Assembly: GCA_914767715.1 (NCBI GenBank)
Contig: OU612067.1
Location: forward strand, 25,518,162 to 25,582,161
Source of the DNA: Membranipora membranacea
Lineage: Eukaryota > Bryozoa > Gymnolaemata > Cheilostomatida > Membraniporidae
Reading direction: 5' to 3'
DNA: 64,000 nt
The position numbers and the translations under genes are program-made. Below the pieces are notes generated by a model. It worked only from the letters and a program-made list of their open reading frames with translations, did not search any database and was not told the origin of the DNA. Each line of letters starts with the position of its first letter. Within the stretch, counting starts at the first letter, position 1. This document shows positions 13,301 to 25,300 of the stretch, piece after piece.

Positions 13301-16300
13301 GTATATCTGTCATCAGAGTTGTGTTGGACTGAATATTAGATGAGGTCACATTGGGTAACACACTGCTGGTTGCTGTGATTTGTGTGAAATTATCAGGAAG
13401 AATTGTGGTAGTCAGATTCATCACTGTGTCAGTTATTGTCATATTCAAAGATGTCGGACTAGCAGTAGATATGGTCTTATTTACTGACGTGGGTGTGCTA
13501 TCAGTTGATGTAGTGTGAGTCGGTGTGGAGGTACTGATATTCAAACTGTCGGTAATCCTGATAAATGACGTCACGGTGGAAGCTGTGATATTCTCTAAAG
13601 GAGTTGTGCCTGAGGTTGAGGAAATGTTTACATCAGAAGTTTTCATCGAACTTTCTGTTGAAATGACAAGTGTGACTGTGGTAGTTCCATCATTTAGCGT
13701 AGTCCGAGGGGCATCACTGGTGGAATTCGTGGCCTGGGTTGCAATGGTTGACATGTTACCAGGAAGGGTTGAAGTGGTTGTAATAGAAGTTTTATTATTT
13801 GATGAAACAGTAGTTGACTGCAGAGCTATGGTTGTGTCCACATCAGTAACATTGTTGATCAAGGTGGATGTTAAGGTTGAAGTTGATGCATCAGTAGTTG
13901 AGTTGACAGATGTTTCGGCGGTACTAGTAACTGGCGAAATTGAGGAAGTCGCTATATCTGTTGACTTAGAACCATTGATAAAGCCGGTGGTCAGAGTGGA
14001 AGTCACTGTCACGTTATTTACACTGCTATGACTAGTTGTACTGAGTGCTCCAGTACTGCTAGGCATAGAGTGTGTGGATCCTACTGTTGAAGTCTCATTC
14101 AGCTTTTGAGAAGTTGATGTTGATGGCAAACTATGAGCTGTGGTGTTACCAGATCCAGTGCTTGTGTTGCCTGATTGAGTTGTAGTGACATTGAGTCCAC
14201 TCATAGAGCTGGTCAACGATTGAGTTACGGAAGATGACATGTTAACATCTTGGGTGGTCTGGTCAGTAGAACTCTGAGTAAACGGCTTAGGACTAGTATT
14301 TATGGGCGGTGATGGAGATGTACCATTAGCTGTGACAGATGAGGTCGTAGTTTGAGGAGCGCTCGTCTCACTGCTTGTAGCTACATCAGCTGTCGTACTC
14401 GAGACGAATGACTGTGATATCTTCGTCACATCTGTGGTCACATTTCCATGCACAGTTGAAGCAGTTGTCAGATTACCGCCAATAGCTGTTGTAGTTATGT
14501 TTGTGATTGGTGAGTTTGTGAATGTTTGTGATGTGTTTGATACAGACATGCTTGGTGACATTGTTTCTGTCATTGTTGTGGTATTGTTTATGTTACCTGT
14601 TGTTGTTTGTTCCACTGCAGACGTTGTTGTAGCTGTGCTTGCATCACCAGTGGTTGCCTGAGACACTGCTCCTGCGGTGGTGTTTAATGGTGTTTGTGTT
14701 GTAGCAGTGCCTCCAGTTGATACACTGATTGAGTGTTGTATAGATGTTCCTGTAGAAGTTTCTGTAGCAGTAGTAGATGAATCAGTTGTTGGAGATTGAG
14801 TCACATTAGAATGAGTAGTGTTGCTAACAGTTGCGGTTGTAGTCATTGTTTTAGTAGAAGGAGAGGTCGCAATTTCACTGGTATTACCTTTTGGAGTAAC
14901 ATCTGTAGTGGATGTTGTTATATCATTTATCTCAGTGCTAGTATTGGCAGACCGAGTAGTAGACATGTTCTCAGTAGAGCCAGACTGAGTAGTAGACATG
15001 TTTACAGTAGTTGCCGACGGAGCAGCTGTAGAAGAGCTGGTAGTGAATTTCTGTGGTAGAGTTGATACTGTAGAATTAATGTCTTGAGTAGTAGAGCTGA
15101 TATTATTGATCTGCGTGCTTCTCTCAGCAGTGACCGTTATCGTCTGATTATCTTTGTCGGTTGCGGTGACGGCAGAGGTTTTTGTTCTGTTGGCCTCCAT
15201 GGAGGTAGTAGATGTCTCAAACCTGAAACAGCCAGAATCATGAAAGTATTAAATCAAATTCTGCCGCCTTGAAATGAGCAAACATTACTCTATTATATAC
15301 TTTTGGTTGGATATTGAAAACTCAGCGCCACAATGTGTATTAGCTAACCACACTTATACAAACCAAGAGGATATAGGATTGATAGCACGGCCCAACAAAA
15401 TCCCACAACTACCGATAAATCAGAGCATAGATAACATGATGAACAATGCTGACACAGTCATTAAGGTGTAGCTAGACAGGTTCATGAAATGCATAGAACT
15501 GTCTTCCACATAATTTGTGGGCCTGTCTAGCAAAACCTTTATGTGTTAGATGTAGTATTTTCACTAACCGCTCGGTGGTAGATGTATTTTGTAGTGTAGA
15601 TGTCTTCATACTTGTGGACCGGTCACTGGTGGACTGACTACTGGTGGACCCGTCACTGGTGGCCCGGTCACTAGTGGACCCGTCACTGGTGGACTGGCCA
15701 CTAGTGGTCTCAGGTGTATCAGAAGAGGATGTGATCAAGCTTGTAGAGCTACTAGTCTTTGGTACTGGAGCATTAGTTGTTGATTGGTCTGTTTGATTGA
15801 CTGTAGTAAACATCGATACTTGCATAGATGTGGTTGTGGAAGACCTGGTTTCTGTAGTTTCAGGAGCATCTTAAATAAATGTCAATCGAATATAAGAATG
15901 ACGTATTTAAAAAAAAAGGCTTATGAAAAATAAGCAATCAATGTCTTTTTACAACTGTAGGTCTAAGCAAGGAGCATAGACTTAAATTATATTAAGTCTA
16001 TGGCAAGGAGTAACAGAGTGTCTGAGTGATTCTGTTGTGTTTTTCTCCTCATAAAATAATGTTAGTGTCTTGATACCTCAAGAGTCCGCACTGAAGGACA
16101 CTCAAACATCATAAGATAGAAGATAATGTGGGTTACAAGACACTAAGACATGAGGAGAACACTGGAACACAAATAGTGTCATCTTTGTTACCAATTCAAT
16201 AAGAAGATGGTTACCAAAAGAAAAATGTATTCTAACCATTAAGGTCAATCAGAATTTCTGTTTTAGGTTATTATTGCTTACATGGTCGTCAGATAAACTC

Positions 16301-19300
16301 GCAAAGCCGTCCTAATACCCACATACTACTTGCCACATGTCATGAGTTTTTACTTAGGATTCTTTGCATGTTACCCGTGCATAGACTAAGTTTGGTCCAG
16401 TTCGCATGCATTTGGAATTACTTCCCATTGATTAGCCACAGTGGAGGGGGATCAAACCCGAATGCAGGCAAACTGGGTCAAGCCCGTATATTCCAAATAA
16501 ATGGAAATAGATCAAACTGCAAGAACACAAAGTGTAATACCTGTAGTTGAAATGGTGATGTTAATCTCACTGGTACGTGTGACGCCACTTGTACTCCCCT
16601 CAGCGGTAATTCTAGCAGTTGATGGTTGAGAACTTGTACTAACAGCTGAACTGAATTCTGTAGCTCTGGTAGTGGTGGAGATGGTACTGCTGGCATTGGA
16701 AACTGTCGTTGAATTCTCATTTTTAGAAGTAGTAGATAGAACAGGTACACTAGGTGCCGTGGCCTCACTAGTAGAGCCGCTGGCTGCGGTACTTGTCAGG
16801 ACAGATGTGTTTACAGTCCCAGTAGAAGTAAGAGCAGATACAGAGTTTGTTATCTCAGTAGTACTATTCTCAGGCAGTGCTGTAGTACTTGATATAAGGC
16901 TAGCGCTAGTAGAACCGGTTGTTGAGGTTGAGTTGGCAGTGCTTTCAGACATGGTAGTAATGGTCGTCCCAGCAGAATTAGGAATACTTGTTGTTGTTGT
17001 TGCTGACTCTAAAGTTGTAGTGACATTTTGTGGATTTTCTGAGGTTGTTGTCAGTGTAGCATTCTCCTGATTTACAGTTGTGCTCTGTGAGCTTGTTGGA
17101 TGGGAGCTTCCTTCTGATGAAGTTATATGAGACAGTGTTGTGTGCTGTCCCTGATCTGTAGAGCTGGCTATTAAAGTTGAACTTGTAAGATTTCCTGGTT
17201 GAGACATTGGTGGCGTTGTGGAGTTATTGTGCTGTATTGTGGTCTGCACTGTTGTAGTGTCTGATTGGTCAGTGGTGGTGGTGATTTTGAGTGTAGTTGT
17301 GTCTGGTATGACAGTTGAGGTGATATGATCAGTGGTTTGAGTTGGTTCTGATGACGTTTGTACAGTAGTTGTAGGCTCAGTCGTACTCTGAGTTGGCTCC
17401 TTGGTTGTAGGAGACGGCGTCGGAACAAGTGTGGATAAAACCTGACGCCTTAGTCTCCTCCTGCTCAGGTCAGAGTGAGGTCGGGCGGTGCTCACAAACC
17501 ACCCTATAACTGGATAACCACAAGCCTCCGAGAACTGTGACTTCTGCACACTAGTATCTATAGACATTACCATCTCCTTCACAAGGTCCATCTGGAATAT
17601 AATTGAAGACATATAATTAAGATTAAAGGATAATAATATACCAACAATGTTAAACCAAATACATGATAAGACATCTCAATAATTTGTAGGATGTGCTCTC
17701 TGCTGCCAGGCTTATAACATTCCTCGCCTCCCTTAAGTGAAAGCAAATGCATGCAAAAATTGAAGGTTACAGTTTCTCTTTGGCACATGAAAGCTGCTGA
17801 GGTTCATACTTTAGAGAAGCTGCTTTTAGGGAAAACATCGGGATGTAATAGGGGTATCACTACATTATTACACTATCTAGACACAGCCTTTTTTCTCAAT
17901 TTCCTGTTTGGGTCAATCATATCCCAGTCCATGCTGTTTCCACGAGAGAGGTATATTTCTAAATTTACTCCTCATTGTCTCCCAGATATTATGAACACTT
18001 GTTAGTTGGCGCTAGAGCCCCATTTTAATGGCAATCGAGAAAGATTTTGTATCAAATTTTATGCGGTAACTGTAAATTGCTGAACAGGCTGAACAGACTG
18101 AACAGCTGAACAGATTTTCTCAGACTACTATTTGTTTGATTCTTTACATGATTGGCTAATTTTGCATAAGCGTGGGCAATACCTTATATTCTGCTCACTA
18201 ATTTATTTATTTTAACTTTGCATTTGCCTTGGCTTGATTCAATTTTATTCGTACTAAATTTTTCGGCGTTACACTAGTGAATGGGTGGAAAGAAGCTTGT
18301 CTTGGCAAGCTCCGTTGGGGAGGAATCCCCCCCCTCCCTATAACAAAGCTTGTCAATACTGGCTAGATGGAAGGTTGAGCTCGATAATGTTTCTGGTTTC
18401 CTGAACACCATCAGCTTTGTCAGAATTGGCAAATTGATTGCTTCCAGTTGCACTGATCCCAACGTCCCAAGACTGCCTCACAACATGTCTCAAGACTGTC
18501 TTACATTACAACGTCTCAAGACTCCCCTAAACACTTCTTATGTGTCATCGCGCACCCGTCGCTAGCGACCGTGGTCAAGGTGTCCTTTCAGAACTGATAA
18601 ACAAGTTGTAATGTCTAGAGTTAGACACACAAAAAAAGTGAAGAGAGTAGAAATCGGGCGGCGTCCACTATTTTTTTTTATGATGTAGTACCAATACTTG
18701 TCTCAAAAATAATGTCGTATTCCGATCTTTAATGAATCAGTATTTTTCTTTTTACTCTTTGCAGAATGTTGTGTCAGATCTGTGCACTGTGGTTTTGTCA
18801 GGGAATTGACATAGCACTAACAGTGGTAAGTACAAATCATAAATCAAGTTTTCCCTCTTGCTCTTAAAGCTGCCTACTGCAAGGACACAAATGAGAATCA
18901 CCACCCAGAGTGATCAAACATGCAAACAGATAGGCCTAATGGTGTGGCACCAGGGAGAATGGCACCATCACTCTGGTGCCACAGCCATAGTAGTACATGT
19001 CAGATTGTTAGGGATAACATTGATGCTGGTTCATCAATAATTTTCCAGATTAGCTTAAAATATGTATCCCTGAAAGCTGTCGCTTAATTCAAACATAAGA
19101 TGCTAATTACCATGGGAACTGAGCGTGTATGATTAATTTTGAAATTTTGAAATGATATAATATATCATTTGATGCTATTTTTAATTATCCGCAGGTCACA
19201 TGGTGATAAGAGCAAGCAAACTAAGATTCAAAACATTTTCCAAGCACTTTACGCTTTCTCACTCTGTCAGCTCCTCGCCTCAATCACACCCTGTATGATA

Positions 19301-22300
19301 TGATGAAAGGAATCAAAGCAAGTTGAATCAACATGAATGCGGAAGAAAAAAAAACGCTCTAGAAATCACGCCACACATTTGTAATTGTCATTTGTAGTTG
19401 TTACCTGTTTGTTCGTAGATTGAAATTGAACTTTAAAACATTTCAATGACCAAGTTCTATCTCTATGTTTCAATACTATGTTATATAAGAATAATAATAT
19501 AATGTTATAATATCATAGTGGACCAACTGCTTTGTTAGATTCATATTGATGAGTGGACATACAAATGAAAAAGTTGTTTGGGCGTGAATAGAGCATCTGA
19601 TAAAAAGGTGATGGGGTTGCATCAGGGTGTTGCTATGAATGCATTATTTATCAGAAGCAGTAATTTAACTTATGCATTACCAATTTGTTATTCCTGAAAC
19701 TCAACGGTGTAATGTGTTCACAGTAAATGTTTCAGCATTGCATTGGCAAAATGCATAGAACACTCCATCTAAACATAAGTGTATGCACATTGATTTCTTC
19801 ATTTGCTTGCCCTAACTCGGTTCAACATAGACATCCAAGTGCCTGAAGAGGAGCAAAGTCATATCAGGTGCCAATGGTGGACTCATTATAATCTTAAAAT
19901 TGTTTGGCTAAAAGGAATGTGTTTGAGTTTGGGACCTGGTTTGAGTGTCAAATTGTTAAAGTTTGCTTAAAGTTGCCTTCTCTATCAAATAATAGCCAAT
20001 CGCATGGAAGAATATTATAGTAGTCTGAGATATTCTGTTCAGATGTTCAGTCTGTTCAGTCTGTTCAGCAATTTACAGTTACCGGGCAAACCACCATACA
20101 GATAGTATCATTTGAAATTAAATAGGACTAAGGAGAGCTATGAATAGGCATGTGACTAGAGCTAGACTGTAGCTAACCTGGCAGAATCATTTGTCCATTG
20201 GGATTCTTATATTGCGATTCTTATATCAAGCGAATATCACAGTGTCCTCCCTCATAGCTGTAACTGCAGGAATGTCTCAAAGTTAGCAGCATCCAGTGAT
20301 CGACTATGAATGACCACAGTGCCCCTATTCATGAGATTGAGCAAAATTTAACTTTTTTAATCGTTTGCTCAAGCTTAGACTAAATGAAAGACACCTGCCT
20401 ACCTGATTGCCATGATAAATTATTGAAAGTGACTAAATATAAAAGATGTTTTTCAACACATAGCATTGACATTCAACTTTTACCCAGAGCCTGAAATCTA
20501 AACTTGAATTGAGATCAACACCAGGGCAGGATATCACACAATTTTCTATACTATTCCTTTAGTGAAAAGATTTGCCAGCTAGATTGGTTGTTGTTTTAGC
20601 GGTGTACTCTACTGTTTTACTCATACTTTTGAAGCTAGGCACATCTAATAAATGCTGAACTGTGCTACAGCCATTGCACAAGGTCAGCAAATCTAATTCT
20701 AACACATTGACACATAAAGTTTCCTGTCATCATATGGGAGAAATGGGCCTTCTCAATCTAATACTTCATGAAAGTAATAGGCTTTTACTGCACGTGCCAG
20801 ATTTTATTTAGGGTTGAAATGAAGAAATATACCAGTCGTCCGCCCGAGCACAGCATGTATTAATGGGCCTCTTGGCGATTTAAAGGATAACAATCACCTA
20901 TTGAGGAATATAGACATCTTCATACTGATATAGATGGGACACCAAATGGACTGGTGGACGTGGCATCATCCAACAGTTGGTTGACACGCGGCAGCGAAAA
21001 TGTTAGACAGAGCTATAAGTATGGATTCTAGTTATATAAGGTAATCAGTCTTGAGAGTGATCTCGATCAACCAACAACAAGAAGGCTGTGCTGGCGGTAA
21101 GGGTGTTTACTTCACACAGAGGCAGCATTTTTTCTTGCAAATTCATTTTCAACTCTAGCCTAGGCTGACCTTACACCACACAATCATACAATATGTAACA
21201 TTGTCATTGTATATAATTGTGTTAGGTTATTGCCAAGGCAAAATTCTAAATCAAAAACGGACATCTAAAATAATTTTTGACCGGAAGCAAACTATTTTGG
21301 ATGTCCCTTTCAGGTTTTGAGGTTTTCCTGCATCACGGTTTAATTTCTTCTTTTTGAGTATGATTTTGTGAATCCATATCAAGTCAAGAAAGTCAAAGCT
21401 TGAATACATATTTTTATCATAGCATATCAATTAACCACTAGACAGAGGCATTTTTCTCACACCTAAAGAGTAAATCTTAGATGATATCTTTGCATATTGA
21501 ATGGTGTCAAGCCTCAATTTTACCAGTGTATCTGTCAATATTAAAAGATTTATTCTCTCTCTAGCTTACAATAGCGCCCAAACTCCTTTATCCCGAACTA
21601 CGAAGCATTTCAATGAGTATGCTTACACTATCACTCAGTATTTATTATTGTTGATAGATGGAGAAGGGGTATTTATCTCCACCTGTTGTTCAGTCAGGGA
21701 GTGGCTCAACTCACTTATTACTGAAGTCACTAGCTGGACTATTTGTACTGGTCGCTCTGGTCACACTCGGAGCATTCTACATTCAGCTGCTCAAAACTGT
21801 GTACGAACTACAGGCCAAACTAGATCTAACCCAGCGAATGGTTGATGATCATGAGGGTCAATTTGAGGATGTTGATGTACGGTTACATGTGCATGACAGA
21901 CAAATCATTGTATTGAGCAATCAGACAGACTCAGTAAACAAAAGAATCATCAACGCATTCACCCCTGACTCAGAGGTAAGACCAAAGGCTATGATTGTGT
22001 GTGAGAAAGAAATGAGTAGCTTTACATAGGTGTGTTATATATGAGACAGATTGATATATGACAAATTTGTATTCTTTCAAATGTGATCTGGTGACCACCG
22101 AAAGTCAGTCAACAATAGCGTGTTTCCTTTATGATTTGCGTTTCTCCAAAAAATAATCATTGAGTTTCAAATCATGTTTAATCAGTATAAGGTGTGCCTT
22201 GGTCATCTCGACCCTTTAGGGTCATCATTACATGTATGACTTGTTAATCAGTCTTTTTCCAAATAAAATTTTAATATAAATAATTTATCATAGGCCATAA

Positions 22301-25300
22301 GAGCTCATTAATATTAAAATCAAGACACTTTAAAGTCGGCCTGAAAAAAATACAACTGGGTTGCTCCTTAGTCACTTGACCCAAAAAAAGCAAGGACTTT
22401 GCAGAAATAAGGACACGCAACAACTGCGTTTGCCATGAGATTAATTGAATTAATTTGTTGAAAATATAACATAGCTTTCTCTTCAAACACTAGCTCCTAG
22501 CACCCTAGGAGAACAGAGGTGGAGGACCTACGGTCTCTTAGCACTTAGTTTGTAGTTTGAAAAGGAACCTTCATGTTATAAACAGACATAATTCCATATG
22601 TCATATGCTGATATTTATCTCTCTAGCCCTATGAGAAAAAGCCATGCCACATTTCTAATATTGTCTGGAAAAATGAAATATGAGAATATGTTGCATTTAG
22701 TTGTATAGATTTCCCTGCTAGTCGTAAAATAAAAGTTTTCTCCCTCAAGATATATCGATAAGGATAGTATGCATATCTACGTTGTATTCTATCTGCGTGC
22801 CCTTATTTTGAATGTAAAGTTTCAGTAAATAAACATCAATTTCAGGGTAGTTATTCACGGGAGTAAAGGAAGACTGGAACATAAGTTTAGAGGCACAACT
22901 GTTCGATTTATACAAAACAGTAGAAAATATAATAAGTTATGGCAGAAAGTGATAAATTGCAGATAATTATTTATGTAAATATTGGTAGCCCATTGTATGG
23001 TCTTTAGAATACCATAAAGTTTTGTAAATCTGTGGCCCATAATGGTAAAGAGATATGTTATGATTTGTTTTATGTAAGTTCAATGAGTTAAAAGTGGCTT
23101 AGCCTTAGATTTGGGCAGCATTGTAAGGATTCTACTAACACAGCGAAATATCACTTTATCACACGTAATTTTCCACTATTTTGTTACTGAGCATTAATAT
23201 AGTACCAAACTAATCTTATGTAACTGCTTAGACCAGGTTTTGTTTAGTTAGCCAGCATTCGGAATTGCTTCCCCCCACTTATCAGCTGCAGGAAAACCTG
23301 ACCGCACTTGATCTAGTTACGCCTGGCTGCCTGAGCGATGAGTAGCATAATTACCATGCTGATGTCACCTACTGACTTACCGTGTCATTGCTTGTGGTTT
23401 TAATACTCCATTAGGATACAGACTCAGCAGATGGTACAATGAATAACAGAACGAAGAGGGAGGCTGCAGAGTGCGACTGCCCAGCTGGTCCAGCCGGACC
23501 ACCCGGACCTCCTGGAGCATGGGGAATGAAAGGCGAGCCAGGTAAAGATGGAGCAACTGGACCAGCAGGAGCTTGGGGACTCAAAGGAGAACCTGGAGAG
23601 CAAGGATCAGCTGGAATCTGGGGAGCTACTGGTCTGCCAGGAAAAGATGGCGCAGCTGGACACTGGGGAGCTACTGGTAAAGCTGGTAAAGATGGAAAGG
23701 ATGGTGCAGCTGGACACTGGGGAGCTACTGGATTGCCAGGGAAAGCTGGAACAGCCGGAGCCTGGGGCGCTAAAGGCGTACCAGGAAAAGATGGTTATGA
23801 TGGTAAAGATGGGGCAAAAGGTGACGCGGGAGCAGATGGTTATGATGGGTTACCGGGTGAGAAGGGGGATCAGGGACTACAGGGACTTACTGGTGAAGTC
23901 GGACAGGATGGTGTCACAATCAAAGGAGAGCCAGGAGCTAAAGGGGCTATGGGAGAAACTGGACTGCCCGGGAAAGATGGTGCAGCTGGACACTGGGGAG
24001 CAACTGGTAAATCTGGTAAAGATGGGAAGGATGGTGCAGCTGGACACTGGGGAGCAACAGGCCTGCCAGGTGAAAATGGATATGATGGCAAAGATGGATC
24101 TAATGGTAAAGATGGCAAAGATGGTGCAGCTGGACACTGGGGAGCCACGGGTCTGCCAGGAAAGAATGGAGCAGCTGGAAAGTGGGGAGCTACTGGACCA
24201 CAGGGTGAGAAGGGAGATAGAGGAAGCGATGGATTTGATGGTGTCGATGGAGCTAAGGGAGATCAGGGACTACAGGGATTTACTGGTGAAGTGGGAAGTG
24301 ATGGTATCACAATCAAAGGTGAAGCTGGAGCAGATGGTCTACCAGGAAAAGATGGAGCTAAAGGTAAAGACAGTGGTATCTGTGCACCCATAATGCTCAG
24401 ATTAATCATGTAACACTTAAACAGCATTTTGCACATTATATCTAGCAGCATCAGCAGTTGGGCAGTAGGAGTTGCAGAGGTTCTTATTCACTGCCCATAA
24501 ATTTATTCTCATGAAATTGCTCAAACTCCGTGCTCTTAAAAATAACAAACTGCAAAATGTGACTTGAACAAAACCACAGATATGGCTGATTCTAACTATT
24601 TACGATTTGATGCAATGATGAGGTAAAAATCTTGATAAATGATAATCGACCAATCAAGTGAAAGTGGGAGGCCTATAGCTCTACGCTAACATGACAGAAA
24701 GAAACGGCTCCCTTGTTTACTGCTAAGTGCATTCCTCTGAGATGTCAGAGAAGGTACTCAATTATCCATCAAGTCAATTAAATCAGGACTCCTTGATAAA
24801 ATTCAATCTGAATATTTCCAGGTGAAGCCGGAGCAGCTGGTCTACCCGGAAAAGATGGATATGATGGCAAAGATGGATCTAATGGTAAAGATGGATATAA
24901 TGGTAAAGATGGCAAAGATGGCGCAGCTGGACACTGGGGAGCTACGGGTCTGCCAGGAAAGAATGGTGCAGCTGGTCACTGGGGAGCTACTGGTAAATCT
25001 GGTAAAGATGGGAAGGATGGTGCAGCTGGACACTGGGGAGCAACAGGCCTGCCAGGTGAAAATGGATATGATGGCAAAGATGGATCTAATGGTAAAGATG
25101 GATATAATGGTAAAGATGGCAAAGATGGTGCAGCTGGACACTGGGGAGCCACGGGTCTGCCAGGAAAGAATGGTGCAGCTGGTCACTGGGGAGCTACTGG
25201 ACCACAGGGTGAGAAGGGAGATAGAGGAAGCGATGGATTTGATGGTGTCGATGGAGCTAAGGGAGATCAGGGACTACAGGGATTCACCGGTGAAGTCGGA

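Noticed and set aside
12391-15272. Long + strand ORFs rich in Val opposite the dystroglycan mucin exon
   Set aside because: They are the antisense reading of ACA/ACT/ACC codons (TGT/AGT/GGT) and have no domain, start context or splice logic of their own.
21501-21845. 114-residue + strand ORF overlapping collagen exon 1
   Set aside because: It reads a different frame across the same bases; the 21658 frame encodes a membrane segment and coiled coil and splices in phase to the helix.
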